A stretch of 39,266 nt of DNA from UBA9676 sp036005525 (GCA_036005525.1 DASYQM010000143.1:1-39266); one strand, 5' to 3'; shown: positions 1-7,993, counted from the first letter of the stretch. A program made the numbers and translations. The notes: a model not told the origin generated them from the sequence alone.

Positions 1-195
1 TAACCCCCTGTGACAAATCCATCATCACACCACAGCCCGGCCGTTAGCCACAGCGCAGGCGGGCTGGAATCCTTGGCGTCATTTATTTGCCGCAATGAAA
101 GTATTTTGAGCCTCCCCGGGTGACGGTGGCTGCTTCTGCCCGTTCCTGCCCGCGGATACTGGCCTGGCCGTGGCGGGAGGGCGCATGATGAGAGG

Positions 196-1155
196 ATGCA
201 CGGTCGGGGGGTTGTTCTGCGTTCGGTCTGCCTGGCGCTGGCCGTGCTGTGCGCCGCGTGCACCGCCTCCGGGGGGCAGGGTTCGTCCGCGCAGGTGCCA
301 GCGGCCGGTCGGCCGGGCGCCACGATCACGGTGGGATCGTTCAACTTTCCCGAGAGCGTCCTGCTCGCCCACATCTACGCGAGTGCTCTCGCGGCGAAGG
401 GCTTCCCGGTCCGGGTCCTGCCGGACCTGGGCACCCGCGAGCTGGTGGAACCGGCCCTCATGACCGGCCTGGTCCAGCTTGTCCCCGAGTACACGGGCTC
501 GGCACTGAACTTCATCAGCCTGGGGCGGCGGCCCGCCACGTCCAACGCGACCCAGACCTACCGGTACCTGGCCCGGTCGGCGGCACGCCGCGGGCTCGTC
601 GCGGCGCAGCCGGCGCCGGCGCAGGACGCCAACGCGATCGTGGTCACGGCGGCGACCGCTGCCCGCTATCACCTGCGGTCGATCGCTGACCTGGCCAAGG
701 CGCCGCCGCTGGTGTTCGGCGGCCCACCCGAATGCGCGCAGCGGGCGGACTGCCTGCCCGGGCTTAAGCGTACGTACGGGCTGCGTGTCGCGGCCTTCGC
801 GGCGACCGACGCCGGCGGGCCGCTCACCGTGCAGGCGCTGGCCTCCGGCCAGATCCGCGTGGGGCTGCTCTTCACCACCAACCCGGCCATCCCGAGGCAG
901 AAACTGGTGATCCTGACCGACAACCGCAACCTGCAGCCGGCCGAGAACATCACTCCAGTGGTCCGCCGGGCCACCGTCGACCGGTACGGCCCGCGGCTGC
1001 TGACCGCGCTCGACGCCGTTTCGGCCCGCCTGACCACGCCCATCCTGCGTACTCTCAACGCACGGATGGAACTGGACGGGCAAGGCCCGCGCAAGGTCGC
1101 CGATGAATGGCTGCTGGCGCAGGCGCTGATCCCAGAAGGGCAGGGTACGCGGTGA
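196..1155 (+). CDS. OpuAC-type substrate-binding lipoprotein
   Basis: Predicted extracytoplasmic solute-binding protein of the glycine betaine/choline/osmoprotectant (OpuAC/ProX) type, 319 residues. The N-terminus has a short hydrophobic signal ending in a lipobox (LCAAC, lipidated Cys22). The mature part opens with ITVGSFNFPES and continues with a stretch rich in GTRELVEPALMTG and PEYTG, typical of the first lobe of OpuAC proteins; the C-terminal lobe holds the NITPVV region. No other in-frame start exists nearby; ATG 196 directly follows AGAGG and lies 16 bp after GGGAGGG. No permease or ATPase is in the window, so it may be an orphan binding protein or a sensor. Its stop overlaps the GTG of the next gene by 4 bp, so the two are translationally coupled. 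Family call is confident; ligand unknown. Confidence 0.85.
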   Translation: MHGRGVVLRSVCLALAVLCAACTASGGQGSSAQVPAAGRPGATITVGSFNFPESVLLAHIYASALAAKGFPVRVLPDLGTRELVEPALMTGLVQLVPEYTGSALNFISLGRRPATSNATQTYRYLARSAARRGLVAAQPAPAQDANAIVVTAATAARYHLRSIADLAKAPPLVFGGPPECAQRADCLPGLKRTYGLRVAAFAATDAGGPLTVQALASGQIRVGLLFTTNPAIPRQKLVILTDNRNLQPAENITPVVRRATVDRYGPRLLTALDAVSARLTTPILRTLNARMELDGQGPRKVADEWLLAQALIPEGQGTR

Positions 1156-3374
1156 GCGAGAAGGCGGAGCGCATCACTGCGCCGGCTGGCCCGCCAAGCC
1201 CGGCCGGCCCACCCGGCCCACCCAGCCCGGTCGGACTGCCCAGGGACTCCCCTGCCCAGCGGGCACGCCGCCAGCGCCGCCCGACCGGTGCACCGCCGCC
1301 GCTGCCACATCCGATCGCCTTCAGCACCACGGCGTGGCTGCTGTTCGTGGTCGTCATCGTGGCCGGCGCGTTCCTGATCTCGGAGCGCACGCCGTGGCTC
1401 CGGCTGGGCGACCAGGCCAACACCTGGTTCCTGCGCCTGCTTGCGAACGTGCGCACGCCGTGGCTGACCGATGTCGCCACCGCGATCAAAACGGTCGGCA
1501 CCAGCTGGGGGGTCACCGTGGTCGGGCTGTCGGTCGTGGTCCTGACCTTGGTGTTCCGCCGCTGGCGCCACCTGTTCGTCTTCGTGGGCAGCATCCTTTT
1601 CCTGCTGCTCGTCGGCGAATGGATCTACAACGGCCTGTCGCGGCCACGCCCGTACGGCATCACCATCATCGGCAGCTGGGGTGGGTACTCGGCGCCGTCC
1701 CCCCCGGTTGCCATCCTGACGCTCTGCCTCATGGGTGTGGTGTACTGCCTGGTCGTGCCGGGCCGGTCCCGCACCCATGCCAAGATCGCGGTCGCCGTGG
1801 TCATCGCCGTGTTCGGCCTGGCCCGCGTGTACCTGGCCGTTGATCACCCCGATGACGTGCTGTTCGGCGTCGCGCTCGGGGTTGCGATCCCCGTCGCGGC
1901 ATTCCGTTTCTTCACACCCAACGAGGTGTTCCCGGTCGTCTACCGCCGGGGCAAGACCGCTCACGTGGATGTCGGCGGCCGGCGCGGCGAGGCGGTCCGG
2001 ACGGCCGTGCGTGACCAGCTCGGGCTGAACGTGCTCGAGATCAAGCCGGTCGGCCTGGAGTCGTCGGCCGGCTCGACGCCGCTGCGGTTGCGCGTCGAGG
2101 GGGGCACCGACGAGTACCTGTTCGCGAAGCTGTACACCAAGGGGCACGTGCGCGCCGACCGCTGGTACAAGCTATGGCGGAGCATCCTGTACGGCTCCCT
2201 GGAGGACGAGTCTCCCTTCAAGACGGTGCGGCGCCTGGTCACCTACGAGGACTATGCACTGCGCCTGCTGCAGGACATCGGGGTCCGCACGGCCACTCCC
2301 CACGGCATCGTCGAGATCACGCCCGAGCGCGAATACCTGCTGGCCACCGAGTTCTTCGCCGGCGCCGTCGAGATCGGCGAGGCCGACGTGGAGGACAAGG
2401 TGATCGACCAGGGGCTGCTGCTGATCCGCAAGCTGTGGGACGCCGGGATCGCGCACCGCGACATCAAGCCGGGCAACCTCATGGTCCGCGACAGGGAGTT
2501 GCTGCTGATCGACGTGGCCTTCGTCCAGGTGCGGCCGTCGCCGTGGCGGCAGGCGGTCGACCTGGGCAACATGATGCTGGTGCTCGCCGTGCGCTCCGAC
2601 CCGGAGCGGGTCTACCAGCGGGCGCTGGCCTACTTCACGCCGGATGAGCTCTGTGAGGCGTTCGCCGCCACCCGCGGGGTGGCCAGCCCCACCCAGCTGC
2701 GCGCGTTCATGAAACGGGACCCGCGCGACCTGCTGGCCGCGTTCCGCGCCCTCGCACCGCCCAGGAAACCGATCCCGGTGCAGCGCTGGAGCCTCCGGCG
2801 GGTGGGCCTGGCCGCCGCGATGTTCGGCGGCATCGCCCTGGCCGCCGTCCTTGGCGTCCAGCTATTCCTCCCAGCGGGGAACCTAGGGGTTTACGCTCCC
2901 CAGTGCGGCACCGGCCACTCGGCGATCCTGGCGGCCCAGGCGGTCCCGTCGGCGGCCATGGTGCCCTGCGTCGAAGGGCTGCCATCGGGCTGGCAGGTCG
3001 GCGGGGCCGACATCGCCAGCGGGCACGCGAGGTTCTGGCTGAACTCCGACCAGGCCGGCGACCAGGCGGTGACCATCACCCTGTCCGCGGCCTGTGACGT
3101 TTCCCGCGCCGAGCAGATCCCGTCCGACCAGCCTGCAGCGCGGCGATTCGAGCGCCCGCTGAGCCTGCGCCCGCAGTACACGGCCCTGCGCTTCTACACC
3201 TTCCCCGGTGGCTGCGCCACCTACCGGTTCAACTTCGCGCCCGGCAAGTCCCAGCTCCTGGCCATCCCCATCGACGGCGCGGTGGGCTTCGTGTCCCGTG
3301 CCAGGCTCGTGAGCCACATCAGGAGCACCGAGGACCTGGCGCTGTGCGGGCGGGGGGCGCCATGTCCGGGATGA
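1152..3374 (+). CDS. PAP2-like membrane domain fused to RIO/LPS-kinase-like domain
   Basis: 740-residue membrane protein. I chose GTG 1152 because it overlaps the upstream TGA (GTGA); an ATG at 1107 would add 15 residues inside the lipoprotein gene. Order: Pro-rich N-terminus (about 1-55); PAP2-like membrane region (about 60-250) with SRPRPYG and ARVYLAVDHPDD, but the PSGH motif is replaced by APSPPVA, so the catalytic motif-2 His is missing; kinase-like domain (about 280-540) with HRDIKPGNLMV near residue 434 and LLLIDVAF as the DFG-equivalent; one membrane helix near 550-575; about 165 residues predicted outside the cell. The kinase resembles those joined to LPG-synthase-like membrane regions in other actinomycetes (from memory). 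The PAP2 part is probably a non-catalytic lipid-binding module and the kinase cytoplasmic. Substrate unknown. An intact PAP2 phosphatase follows 24 bp later. Confidence 0.85.
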   Translation: MSEKAERITAPAGPPSPAGPPGPPSPVGLPRDSPAQRARRQRRPTGAPPPLPHPIAFSTTAWLLFVVVIVAGAFLISERTPWLRLGDQANTWFLRLLANVRTPWLTDVATAIKTVGTSWGVTVVGLSVVVLTLVFRRWRHLFVFVGSILFLLLVGEWIYNGLSRPRPYGITIIGSWGGYSAPSPPVAILTLCLMGVVYCLVVPGRSRTHAKIAVAVVIAVFGLARVYLAVDHPDDVLFGVALGVAIPVAAFRFFTPNEVFPVVYRRGKTAHVDVGGRRGEAVRTAVRDQLGLNVLEIKPVGLESSAGSTPLRLRVEGGTDEYLFAKLYTKGHVRADRWYKLWRSILYGSLEDESPFKTVRRLVTYEDYALRLLQDIGVRTATPHGIVEITPEREYLLATEFFAGAVEIGEADVEDKVIDQGLLLIRKLWDAGIAHRDIKPGNLMVRDRELLLIDVAFVQVRPSPWRQAVDLGNMMLVLAVRSDPERVYQRALAYFTPDELCEAFAATRGVASPTQLRAFMKRDPRDLLAAFRALAPPRKPIPVQRWSLRRVGLAAAMFGGIALAAVLGVQLFLPAGNLGVYAPQCGTGHSAILAAQAVPSAAMVPCVEGLPSGWQVGGADIASGHARFWLNSDQAGDQAVTITLSAACDVSRAEQIPSDQPAARRFERPLSLRPQYTALRFYTFPGGCATYRFNFAPGKSQLLAIPIDGAVGFVSRARLVSHIRSTEDLALCGRGAPCPG

Positions 3375-3398
3375 GTAGCCGGGGATGAGCGGTCCGGG

Positions 3399-4142
3399 AT
3401 GAGCGGCCCGGGCGCCTCGGAGCGGGCAGAGCATGCGCTCGTGCCCTCCCCCGGGCGCGACATCACCGTCACCGTGGTGGCCGTGGTACTCACGGCGGTC
3501 GTCTTTGCCGCTGTCGCCGAGCACGGCGCGCTGGCGCGCATCCAGCACCTGGACGACGCCTGGCTGCGGATCATGATCTCCAGCCGGTCCGGACCGGTCA
3601 CCGCGTTCGCCAAGTTCCTCAACGTGCTCGGGCTCGTGTACGTAACGCTGCCGGTACGGATCGTCATCGCCGGGTTCCTCGCCCTGCGCCGCAGGTGGTG
3701 GCATCTGACCGCGTTTGCCTTGGCCATAGCGATGTCGGAGATCCTGATCGGCACGCTGAAGGGAATCTACGACCGGGCCAGGCCGCTCGGGTCGCTGGTG
3801 GCCACGAGCGGCACGTCGTTTCCCTCGGGGCACTCGATCGCCGCCTCGGTCACCGTGGTCGCCGCGGTGATCGCGCTGGTCCCCCCGGGGCGGCGGCGCG
3901 CCGTGTGGGGGGCGGCCGCGGTGGTCTTCTCGATCCTGATGGCGCTCTCGCGTGCCTATCTGGGCGCCCACTGGCTGTCCGACGCCATCGCCGGGGTCCT
4001 TCTCGGGACATCGTGTGCACTGCTGGCCGCGCTGGCGGTCGGCCTACTCCAGCGGCACTGGGCCGCCCGCCGGGCGGGTGGCCAGGCCGCCCCGGCCGGT
4101 CAGCCAGCCCCAGATACAACCCAGCCCGCGGACCAGCGATGA
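3399..4142 (+). CDS. PAP2-family membrane phosphatase
   Basis: 247-residue multi-pass membrane protein with all three PAP2 (phosphatidic acid phosphatase type 2) motifs: KGIYDRARP (motif 1), FPSGHS (motif 2 with catalytic His) and SRAYLGAHWLSD (motif 3 with nucleophilic His and Asp). Members dephosphorylate lipid phosphates such as undecaprenyl diphosphate or phosphatidic acid at the membrane surface. It lies 24 bp after the PAP2-kinase fusion and probably shares its transcript, so an intact phosphatase sits beside a relative that lost the motif-2 His. The short region before ATG 3399 has CCGGGATGAG-like sequence three times, giving several nearby ATGs in different frames; 3399 is the one that opens this frame. 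Confidence 0.9.
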   Translation: MSGPGASERAEHALVPSPGRDITVTVVAVVLTAVVFAAVAEHGALARIQHLDDAWLRIMISSRSGPVTAFAKFLNVLGLVYVTLPVRIVIAGFLALRRRWWHLTAFALAIAMSEILIGTLKGIYDRARPLGSLVATSGTSFPSGHSIAASVTVVAAVIALVPPGRRRAVWGAAAVVFSILMALSRAYLGAHWLSDAIAGVLLGTSCALLAALAVGLLQRHWAARRAGGQAAPAGQPAPDTTQPADQR

Positions 4143-4222
4143 CCGCGCCGGGTCAGTGCCCTGTGGGCCAGCGCCTGGACCATGTCTGACGACCGCCGGC
4201 AGTTGCTGAGACGAGGTGGCCC

Positions 4223-4606
4223 GTGTTCGGCTCGCTGGACTACATCTACGTTCCCGCGGCCGACGTCGACGCCGAGGCCGAGCGCTATGCCGGAACGCTG
4301 GGCGCGGAGCTGATCTGGAAGGTCCGCGCCATGGGAACCACCGTGGCGTGCCTGCGTGTCGCCGAGGCCGGGCCCGCGATCTTGCTCTCCGGACACCTGC
4401 AGGGCCCGGGCGCGGTTCTCGTCTACCGGGTGCCGGACTATCCGGCCACGGTCCAGCTGCTGCGGCAGCGGAGCGTCGCCGTCCACGAGCTCGAGATCCC
4501 GCACGGGCCGTGCGCGACGTTCACGCTGGCCGGGCAGCGCTACGCGGTATACCAGCTCACCCGGCCCGATGCGGTCCACCTCTTCGACGGCCGCATCGAC
4601 CCGTAG
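4223..4606 (+). CDS. VOC-superfamily (glyoxalase/bleomycin-resistance fold) protein
   Basis: 127-residue single-domain protein. It opens with FGSLDYIYVPAADVDAEAERYA, the usual first strand and helix of VOC proteins, and ends with a strand (ATFTLAGQRYAVYQLT) and an Arg/Asp-rich tail. GTG 4223 follows GAGACGAGG at a normal distance. Metal ligands are not clearly conserved, so enzyme activity cannot be assigned. Spacing of 80 bp from the PAP2 gene leaves co-transcription open. Confidence 0.75.
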   Translation: MFGSLDYIYVPAADVDAEAERYAGTLGAELIWKVRAMGTTVACLRVAEAGPAILLSGHLQGPGAVLVYRVPDYPATVQLLRQRSVAVHELEIPHGPCATFTLAGQRYAVYQLTRPDAVHLFDGRIDP

Positions 4607-4794
4607 CGGCCCTCCCGGCAACCGCGGGGACGTGGCGCCCTCTCGGCAGCGTGGGCGCGCGTCGGCCCTCCCCTGCAACCGCGGGGACGTGGCGGCCCCT
4701 CTGGCAGCCGTGGGCGCGCGGCGGGCCCTCCCCGCAACTGCCGGCGCGCGGCGGCCCTCCCAGCGACCGCGGCGCGCGGCGGCCCGCCGGGTGG
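4607..4794. repeat. Degenerate GC-rich tandem repeat, intergenic
   Basis: Two clear copies of a unit of about 57-60 bp start near 4609 and 4665. Each begins GGCCCTCCC, then GCAACCGCGGGGACGTGGCG, a CCTCTxGGCAGC segment and GTGGGCGCGCG. They are followed by two shorter, decayed units with GGCCCTCCC and GGCGCGCGGCGG. The block fills the gap between two convergent genes. No coding signal is visible; it may act as a terminator region or be an expanding repeat. Confidence 0.65.
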
Positions 4795-5316
4795 CTACGC
4801 GACCCGGGCCGGAGACGGCGCGTCGAGCGGGCGGAGCTCGTCGGCGTAGCTGACCGACACCCGGCGCATGACGCCGTCGTCGTCGATGCTGTACTGGCCG
4901 AGCCGCCACAGCGGGGGGGAGTAGGCGTGCAGCGAGACGCTGCGCTCAGCCTCGCAGGTCAGACGGTGGATATGGTCCGGCCCAAAACAGATCGAGCCGC
5001 CTTCGGCGATGACCGTCTGGGCGTGGACGCCCCCGATGCGGGGGTTTGACTCCATGAGAGCACCCAGCACCACGCGGACCGCTCCCGCCGAGATGTCGTG
5101 GTCGTGCCAGCCGGTGTCATTCCCGGGGGACCAGCAGATGAGCCAGATGTCTACGTATTCGTCGCGGTGGATCGAGGCGTATTGCCGGCGCCCCCCGGAA
5201 TAGGCAACCTGGCCGCGCCACAGATCCGGGTGGCTGGCCAGCTTCTCGACGAGTTCAGCCAGCTCGCGCTCGTCGAGATACCGGGCGGGCAGCGACGAGA
5301 TAGTCATTGCGGTCAC
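4795..5316 (-). CDS. Cysteine-dioxygenase-like cupin
   Basis: 173-residue cupin resembling type I cysteine dioxygenases, non-haem iron enzymes that oxidise a thiol to a sulfinate. The metal-binding pattern is visible: His71 and His73 in GWHDHDIS, and His130 in SLHAYSPPL, in the usual CDO order. The region GAVRVVLGALME matches the strand after the HxH motif. GTG 5316 lies just behind AGGAGGAGAGGA; ATG 5307 (three codons later) is an equally possible start. The gene begins inside the last 62 bp of the upstream amidohydrolase gene, so the two form an operon. True substrate (cysteine, 3-mercaptopropionate or another thiol) cannot be told. Confidence 0.85.
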   Translation of the reverse strand: MTAMTISSLPARYLDERELAELVEKLASHPDLWRGQVAYSGGRRQYASIHRDEYVDIWLICWSPGNDTGWHDHDISAGAVRVVLGALMESNPRIGGVHAQTVIAEGGSICFGPDHIHRLTCEAERSVSLHAYSPPLWRLGQYSIDDDGVMRRVSVSYADELRPLDAPSPARVA

Positions 5317-6265
5317 TCCTCTCCTCCTCTTGGACGGTCAGGTCCCGGCCCTCCGGGAGCGGCCGGTCGCCGTGAAGCAGCCGGGCCGGGTTGGTCACGC
5401 GGATCGCATGGCAGGCGGCGTCGCCCATGCCCGGATCGCGGCGGGGCTGTGCATACGGCCGGTCCGAGCCAAAGACGAGCACGTCGACGCCGAGCACGCG
5501 GAGCACGGAGTCGATGGTCCGGCCGCCATAGCTGGAGGTTTCGACGAACATGTCCCGGTCGACCACCCCCCGCGCCAGCGGGCTGGCCCCGCCGCGGGCG
5601 GCCAGCCGCTCGCCGTGCAGCGGCCCGAGCCCCGCCAGCGCCGTGAAGCAGACCCGCAGCCGCGGGTAGGCCGGCCGCCCGTAGGCGCGGAACGCGAACC
5701 ACGCCGCGTGGAGTTGCTGAACGTACGGGACGAGGGCGGCCCACCACGCCGGGCCGGCCGGTCCCGCCCCGGCCGCGGGCCCGGGGTGAATGAACAGCGG
5801 GAGGTCCCGCTCGGCGAGCACGTCAAGCAGCGGGCCGCACCGGCGGTAGCCGGACTCGTCGGCAACCGCCGTCGCTGGCAGCTGGAGCCCGACGAAGCCC
5901 TGGTCGAGCTGCTTGGCGAGGCCGGGAGCGTCGATCTCGGCCAGGCAGGCCGCAGCCCAGCCGGCGAACGGGGTGCCCAGCGCGGCGACCCCGCGGTGGT
6001 AGGCGTCAAGCAGCCGGCCCGCGTCCTCCGGCGCCAGGTACTCGATGCCGAGTGGGCTCGACAGGCCGATCACCGCAAGGCCGATGCCGTCGCAGGCTGC
6101 CTGCCGTGCCCGCTGCGTGGCGTCGTGGTCCACGGGGTTAACAGCGAAGGGCGGTTCACCGGAAGTCAGCAGCGTCCAACCATCCAGCCGCGGCGGGCGT
6201 GATCGCCGCCGAAGCTCCTCGACCAGCGCGTCCGGCCAGACGTGCTGGTGGATGTCGACGTGCAC
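5255..6265 (-). CDS. Amidohydrolase_2-family metal-dependent hydrolase/decarboxylase
   Basis: 336-residue TIM-barrel hydrolase of the amidohydrolase-2 group (ACMSD/aminocarboxymuconate decarboxylase-like). The first strand VHVDIHQHVWPD carries the HxH metal pair (His6, His8); a further His appears in LPLFIHPGP and the late Asp in VLVFGSDRPYAQP. GTG 6265 is chosen because it places the HxH at the N-terminus as in the family and has GGGGGAG 5 bp upstream; the frame stays open 31 codons further without a better signal. The 3' end overlaps the thiol-dioxygenase-like gene by 62 bp. The divergent LacI regulator at 6555 and the operator array between them suggest substrate-controlled expression, possibly in breakdown of a sulfur-containing or aromatic compound (inference). 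Confidence 0.85.
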   Translation of the reverse strand: MHVDIHQHVWPDALVEELRRRSRPPRLDGWTLLTSGEPPFAVNPVDHDATQRARQAACDGIGLAVIGLSSPLGIEYLAPEDAGRLLDAYHRGVAALGTPFAGWAAACLAEIDAPGLAKQLDQGFVGLQLPATAVADESGYRRCGPLLDVLAERDLPLFIHPGPAAGAGPAGPAWWAALVPYVQQLHAAWFAFRAYGRPAYPRLRVCFTALAGLGPLHGERLAARGGASPLARGVVDRDMFVETSSYGGRTIDSVLRVLGVDVLVFGSDRPYAQPRRDPGMGDAACHAIRVTNPARLLHGDRPLPEGRDLTVQEEERSDRNDYLVAARPVSRRARAG

Positions 6266-6345
6266 GGTGCTCCCCCACTGCTGGCCGGGGCCGGTGTTGC
6301 TGAGGCGGACACGTGGCCGGCGCCCGCGACCGGTCAGAGACCTTT

Positions 6346-6410
6346 TGATCCGGTTCACTGATCCGGTTCACTGAAGCGATTCACTTACCCGCTTCAGTGA
6401 ACCGCTTAAG
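6346..6410. promoter_or_regulatory. Five 13-bp-phased LacI-operator-like cores
   Basis: Five consecutive 13-bp units: TGATCCGGTTCAC (6346), TGATCCGGTTCAC (6359), TGAAGCGATTCAC (6372), TTACCCGCTTCAG (6385) and TGAACCGCTTAAG (6398). Most fit TGAN-n-CG-n-TTCA, the near-palindrome with central CpG typical of LacI/GalR operators; the third fits exactly. The array also contains a perfect 15-bp inverted repeat, 6364-6378 with 6390-6404. It lies 81 bp before the amidohydrolase start and 144 bp before the LacI-type gene. Binding by that regulator is an inference from position and motif. Confidence 0.75.
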
Positions 6411-6513
6411 TGCCTGCGGCGTCAAGACCTTCGGCCACCTGCAGGCCGCCGCGCGCCGGGTTGCCAGTAGGCTTCTGTCACGGCGTGGCGAGCTGGCACG
6501 GCGGCCGCGACAA

Positions 6514-6555
6514 CTAGGCTGGCAAAGGGCTGGCAAAATCTAGGCTGGTAACGGG
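6514..6555 (+). promoter_or_regulatory. Direct repeats ahead of the LacI-family gene
   Basis: CTAGGCTGGCAAAGGG at 6514-6529 recurs as CTAGGCTGGTAACGGG at 6540-6555 (14 of 16 bases identical, 26 bp apart), with a partial copy GGCTGGCAAAAT between. The second copy runs into the start codon, so a bound protein could block translation or initiation. Role unknown. Confidence 0.4.
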
Positions 6556-7565
6556 TGCCGCAGCAACGCAAGCGCGCGACGATCCGCGACGTGGCAGAGG
6601 CGACGGGGCTGTCTCCTGCAGCTGTCTCCTACGCCTTGCGCGGCATCCAGACTTCCGAGGAGACGCAGGAGCGGGTGCGCTCCGCCGCCGCCGAGCTCGG
6701 CTACAAGGTCGACCGCATAGCGCGCGCCCTGGCCAGCGGCCGGACCGGGACCGTCGGGCTGCTCTGCGGTTCGCTGGAGGACCTGTGGCAGCAGATGCTC
6801 GGCGTCGGGATCGGCAGCGCGCTGCTGGCCCGCGACCATTACGCCCTGCTGGTCGACGCCGCCGACGACCCCGAACGGGAGCTGCTTCTCGCCCGCCAGC
6901 TCCGGGACCAGCGGGTGGACGGTCTGATCGTGCAGCCGCTCGACCCATCGGACGAGAGATGGTCGCAGCTGGCGGAGAGCCTGCCCATCGTGTCGATCGG
7001 CGACGCACTGCCGGGCGCGCAAGCCGGTGAGGTGGTCTTCGACAACCGCTCCGGGGTCACGCTCGCCCTGGAGCATCTGCACAATCTCGGCCACCGCCGG
7101 ATCGGTGTGCTGACGCCGACCCAGCCGAGCACACCGGACCGCCCGGCCGACATCCACGTCACCGCGGAAGCCGAACGGCTCGGCCTCGACGTGAGCATTA
7201 TCAGCTCAGCGCCGGCGCTCGCGGCGGCAACCGAGGTGGCGCGCGAAGTGCTCTCGAAGACGGACCGGCCGACGGCGCTGTTCTGCTTCGCCGACTCCAT
7301 CGCCTACGGCGCCTACGCGGCCGCCCGCGAGCTCGGCCTGCGTATCCCCGACGAGATCTCCGTCTCCGGCTACGACGATCATCCGATGTCTGCGCTGCTG
7401 ACACCGGCGCTCACCACGGTTGACTGGAATATCGACGGCATCGTGCGTGCCGCCGTCCGGCTCATCCTCGCGGCCATCGAGGGAAAGCCCTACCGCCGCC
7501 GCACGGTCCAGCCGCCGCACCTGCGGGAGCGCGGCTCCACCGGACCGCCCGGCGCGCGCACGTAG
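6555..7565 (+). CDS. LacI-family transcriptional regulator
   Basis: 336-residue repressor-type regulator. The N-terminal helix-turn-helix is clear at about residues 9-31 (TIRDVAEATGLSPAAVSYAL), followed by the hinge region (GYKVDRIARALASGRTGTVGLL) and a periplasmic-binding-like sensor domain, with VSIGD, FDNRSG, GHRRIGVL and ISVSGYDDHPMSALLTPALTTVDW as family landmarks. The GTG start gives the normal LacI length. It is divergent from the amidohydrolase and dioxygenase-like genes, with an array of LacI-type operator cores between, so it most likely controls them and perhaps itself. The ligand, probably a small metabolite handled by the amidohydrolase, is not deducible. Confidence 0.93.
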   Translation: MPQQRKRATIRDVAEATGLSPAAVSYALRGIQTSEETQERVRSAAAELGYKVDRIARALASGRTGTVGLLCGSLEDLWQQMLGVGIGSALLARDHYALLVDAADDPERELLLARQLRDQRVDGLIVQPLDPSDERWSQLAESLPIVSIGDALPGAQAGEVVFDNRSGVTLALEHLHNLGHRRIGVLTPTQPSTPDRPADIHVTAEAERLGLDVSIISSAPALAAATEVAREVLSKTDRPTALFCFADSIAYGAYAAARELGLRIPDEISVSGYDDHPMSALLTPALTTVDWNIDGIVRAAVRLILAAIEGKPYRRRTVQPPHLRERGSTGPPGART

Positions 7566-7656
7566 CCCCTGCCTGCCACCCGTGCCCGGCGCCGGGCCCG
7601 CGGTGCCCGGCTGTGGTGCTGAGCCACGGTGCGGGCCACGGCGGCGGGCTGCGGTG

Positions 7657-7908
7657 TCACGCCCCTTCGGCGACCGGGTAGATCTCGTCCGCGACGAGCC
7701 CGTGTGCCTGGTGGTGCACGGTGGCCGCGGCGTCCGCGTCCGGCGCGTCGACCAGGCAGAAGATCTTGCCGTGCGACTCGTCGACCCAGTAGCGCAGGTA
7801 GTGAACGCCGTATTCACCTTGGGTCTGCAGATCGGAGGCGTGTGCCTTCGCGACGTCGTCGATGGCGACCTGACCGCCCGTCGTGTGCACGTCCATGAAC
7901 AGACTCAT
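7657..7908 (-). CDS. DUF4242 (SCO4226-like) small protein
   Basis: 83-residue protein matching the DUF4242 family, of which Streptomyces SCO4226 is described as nickel-binding. It begins MSLFMDVHTTGG and keeps the family pattern of alternating strands and helices: HASDLQTQGEYGVHYLRYWVDESHGKIFCLVDAP, then AATVHHQAHGLVADEIYPV. ATG 7908 is preceded by GGAAGGACG at a good distance; the frame continues 26 codons upstream without family sequence. It stands alone, 85 bp downstream of the LuxR-type gene's stop on the same strand, so it may share that transcript. Confidence 0.85.
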   Translation of the reverse strand: MSLFMDVHTTGGQVAIDDVAKAHASDLQTQGEYGVHYLRYWVDESHGKIFCLVDAPDADAAATVHHQAHGLVADEIYPVAEGA

Positions 7909-7993
7909 GACTTCGTCCTTCCCGGTGTCCGGCGCGGGCCCGCTGCCCGCACGCACAGCAAACCTCCGTCCGAGCCGGCGGCACATCGGGCGT

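Noticed and set aside
5330..6202. 290-codon plus-strand frame over the amidohydrolase gene
   Set aside because: Antisense to a protein with HxH and other catalytic motifs; no motif of its own.
6346..6410. The 13-bp repeats considered as a replication-origin iteron array or CRISPR remnant
   Set aside because: No Rep gene or AT-rich origin lies nearby, there are no spacers, and the units fit LacI operator cores next to a LacI gene.
7584..7597. GCCCGGCGCCGGGC palindrome after the LacI gene
   Set aside because: A 14-bp palindrome without a loop is common at this GC content and does not form a proper terminator hairpin.
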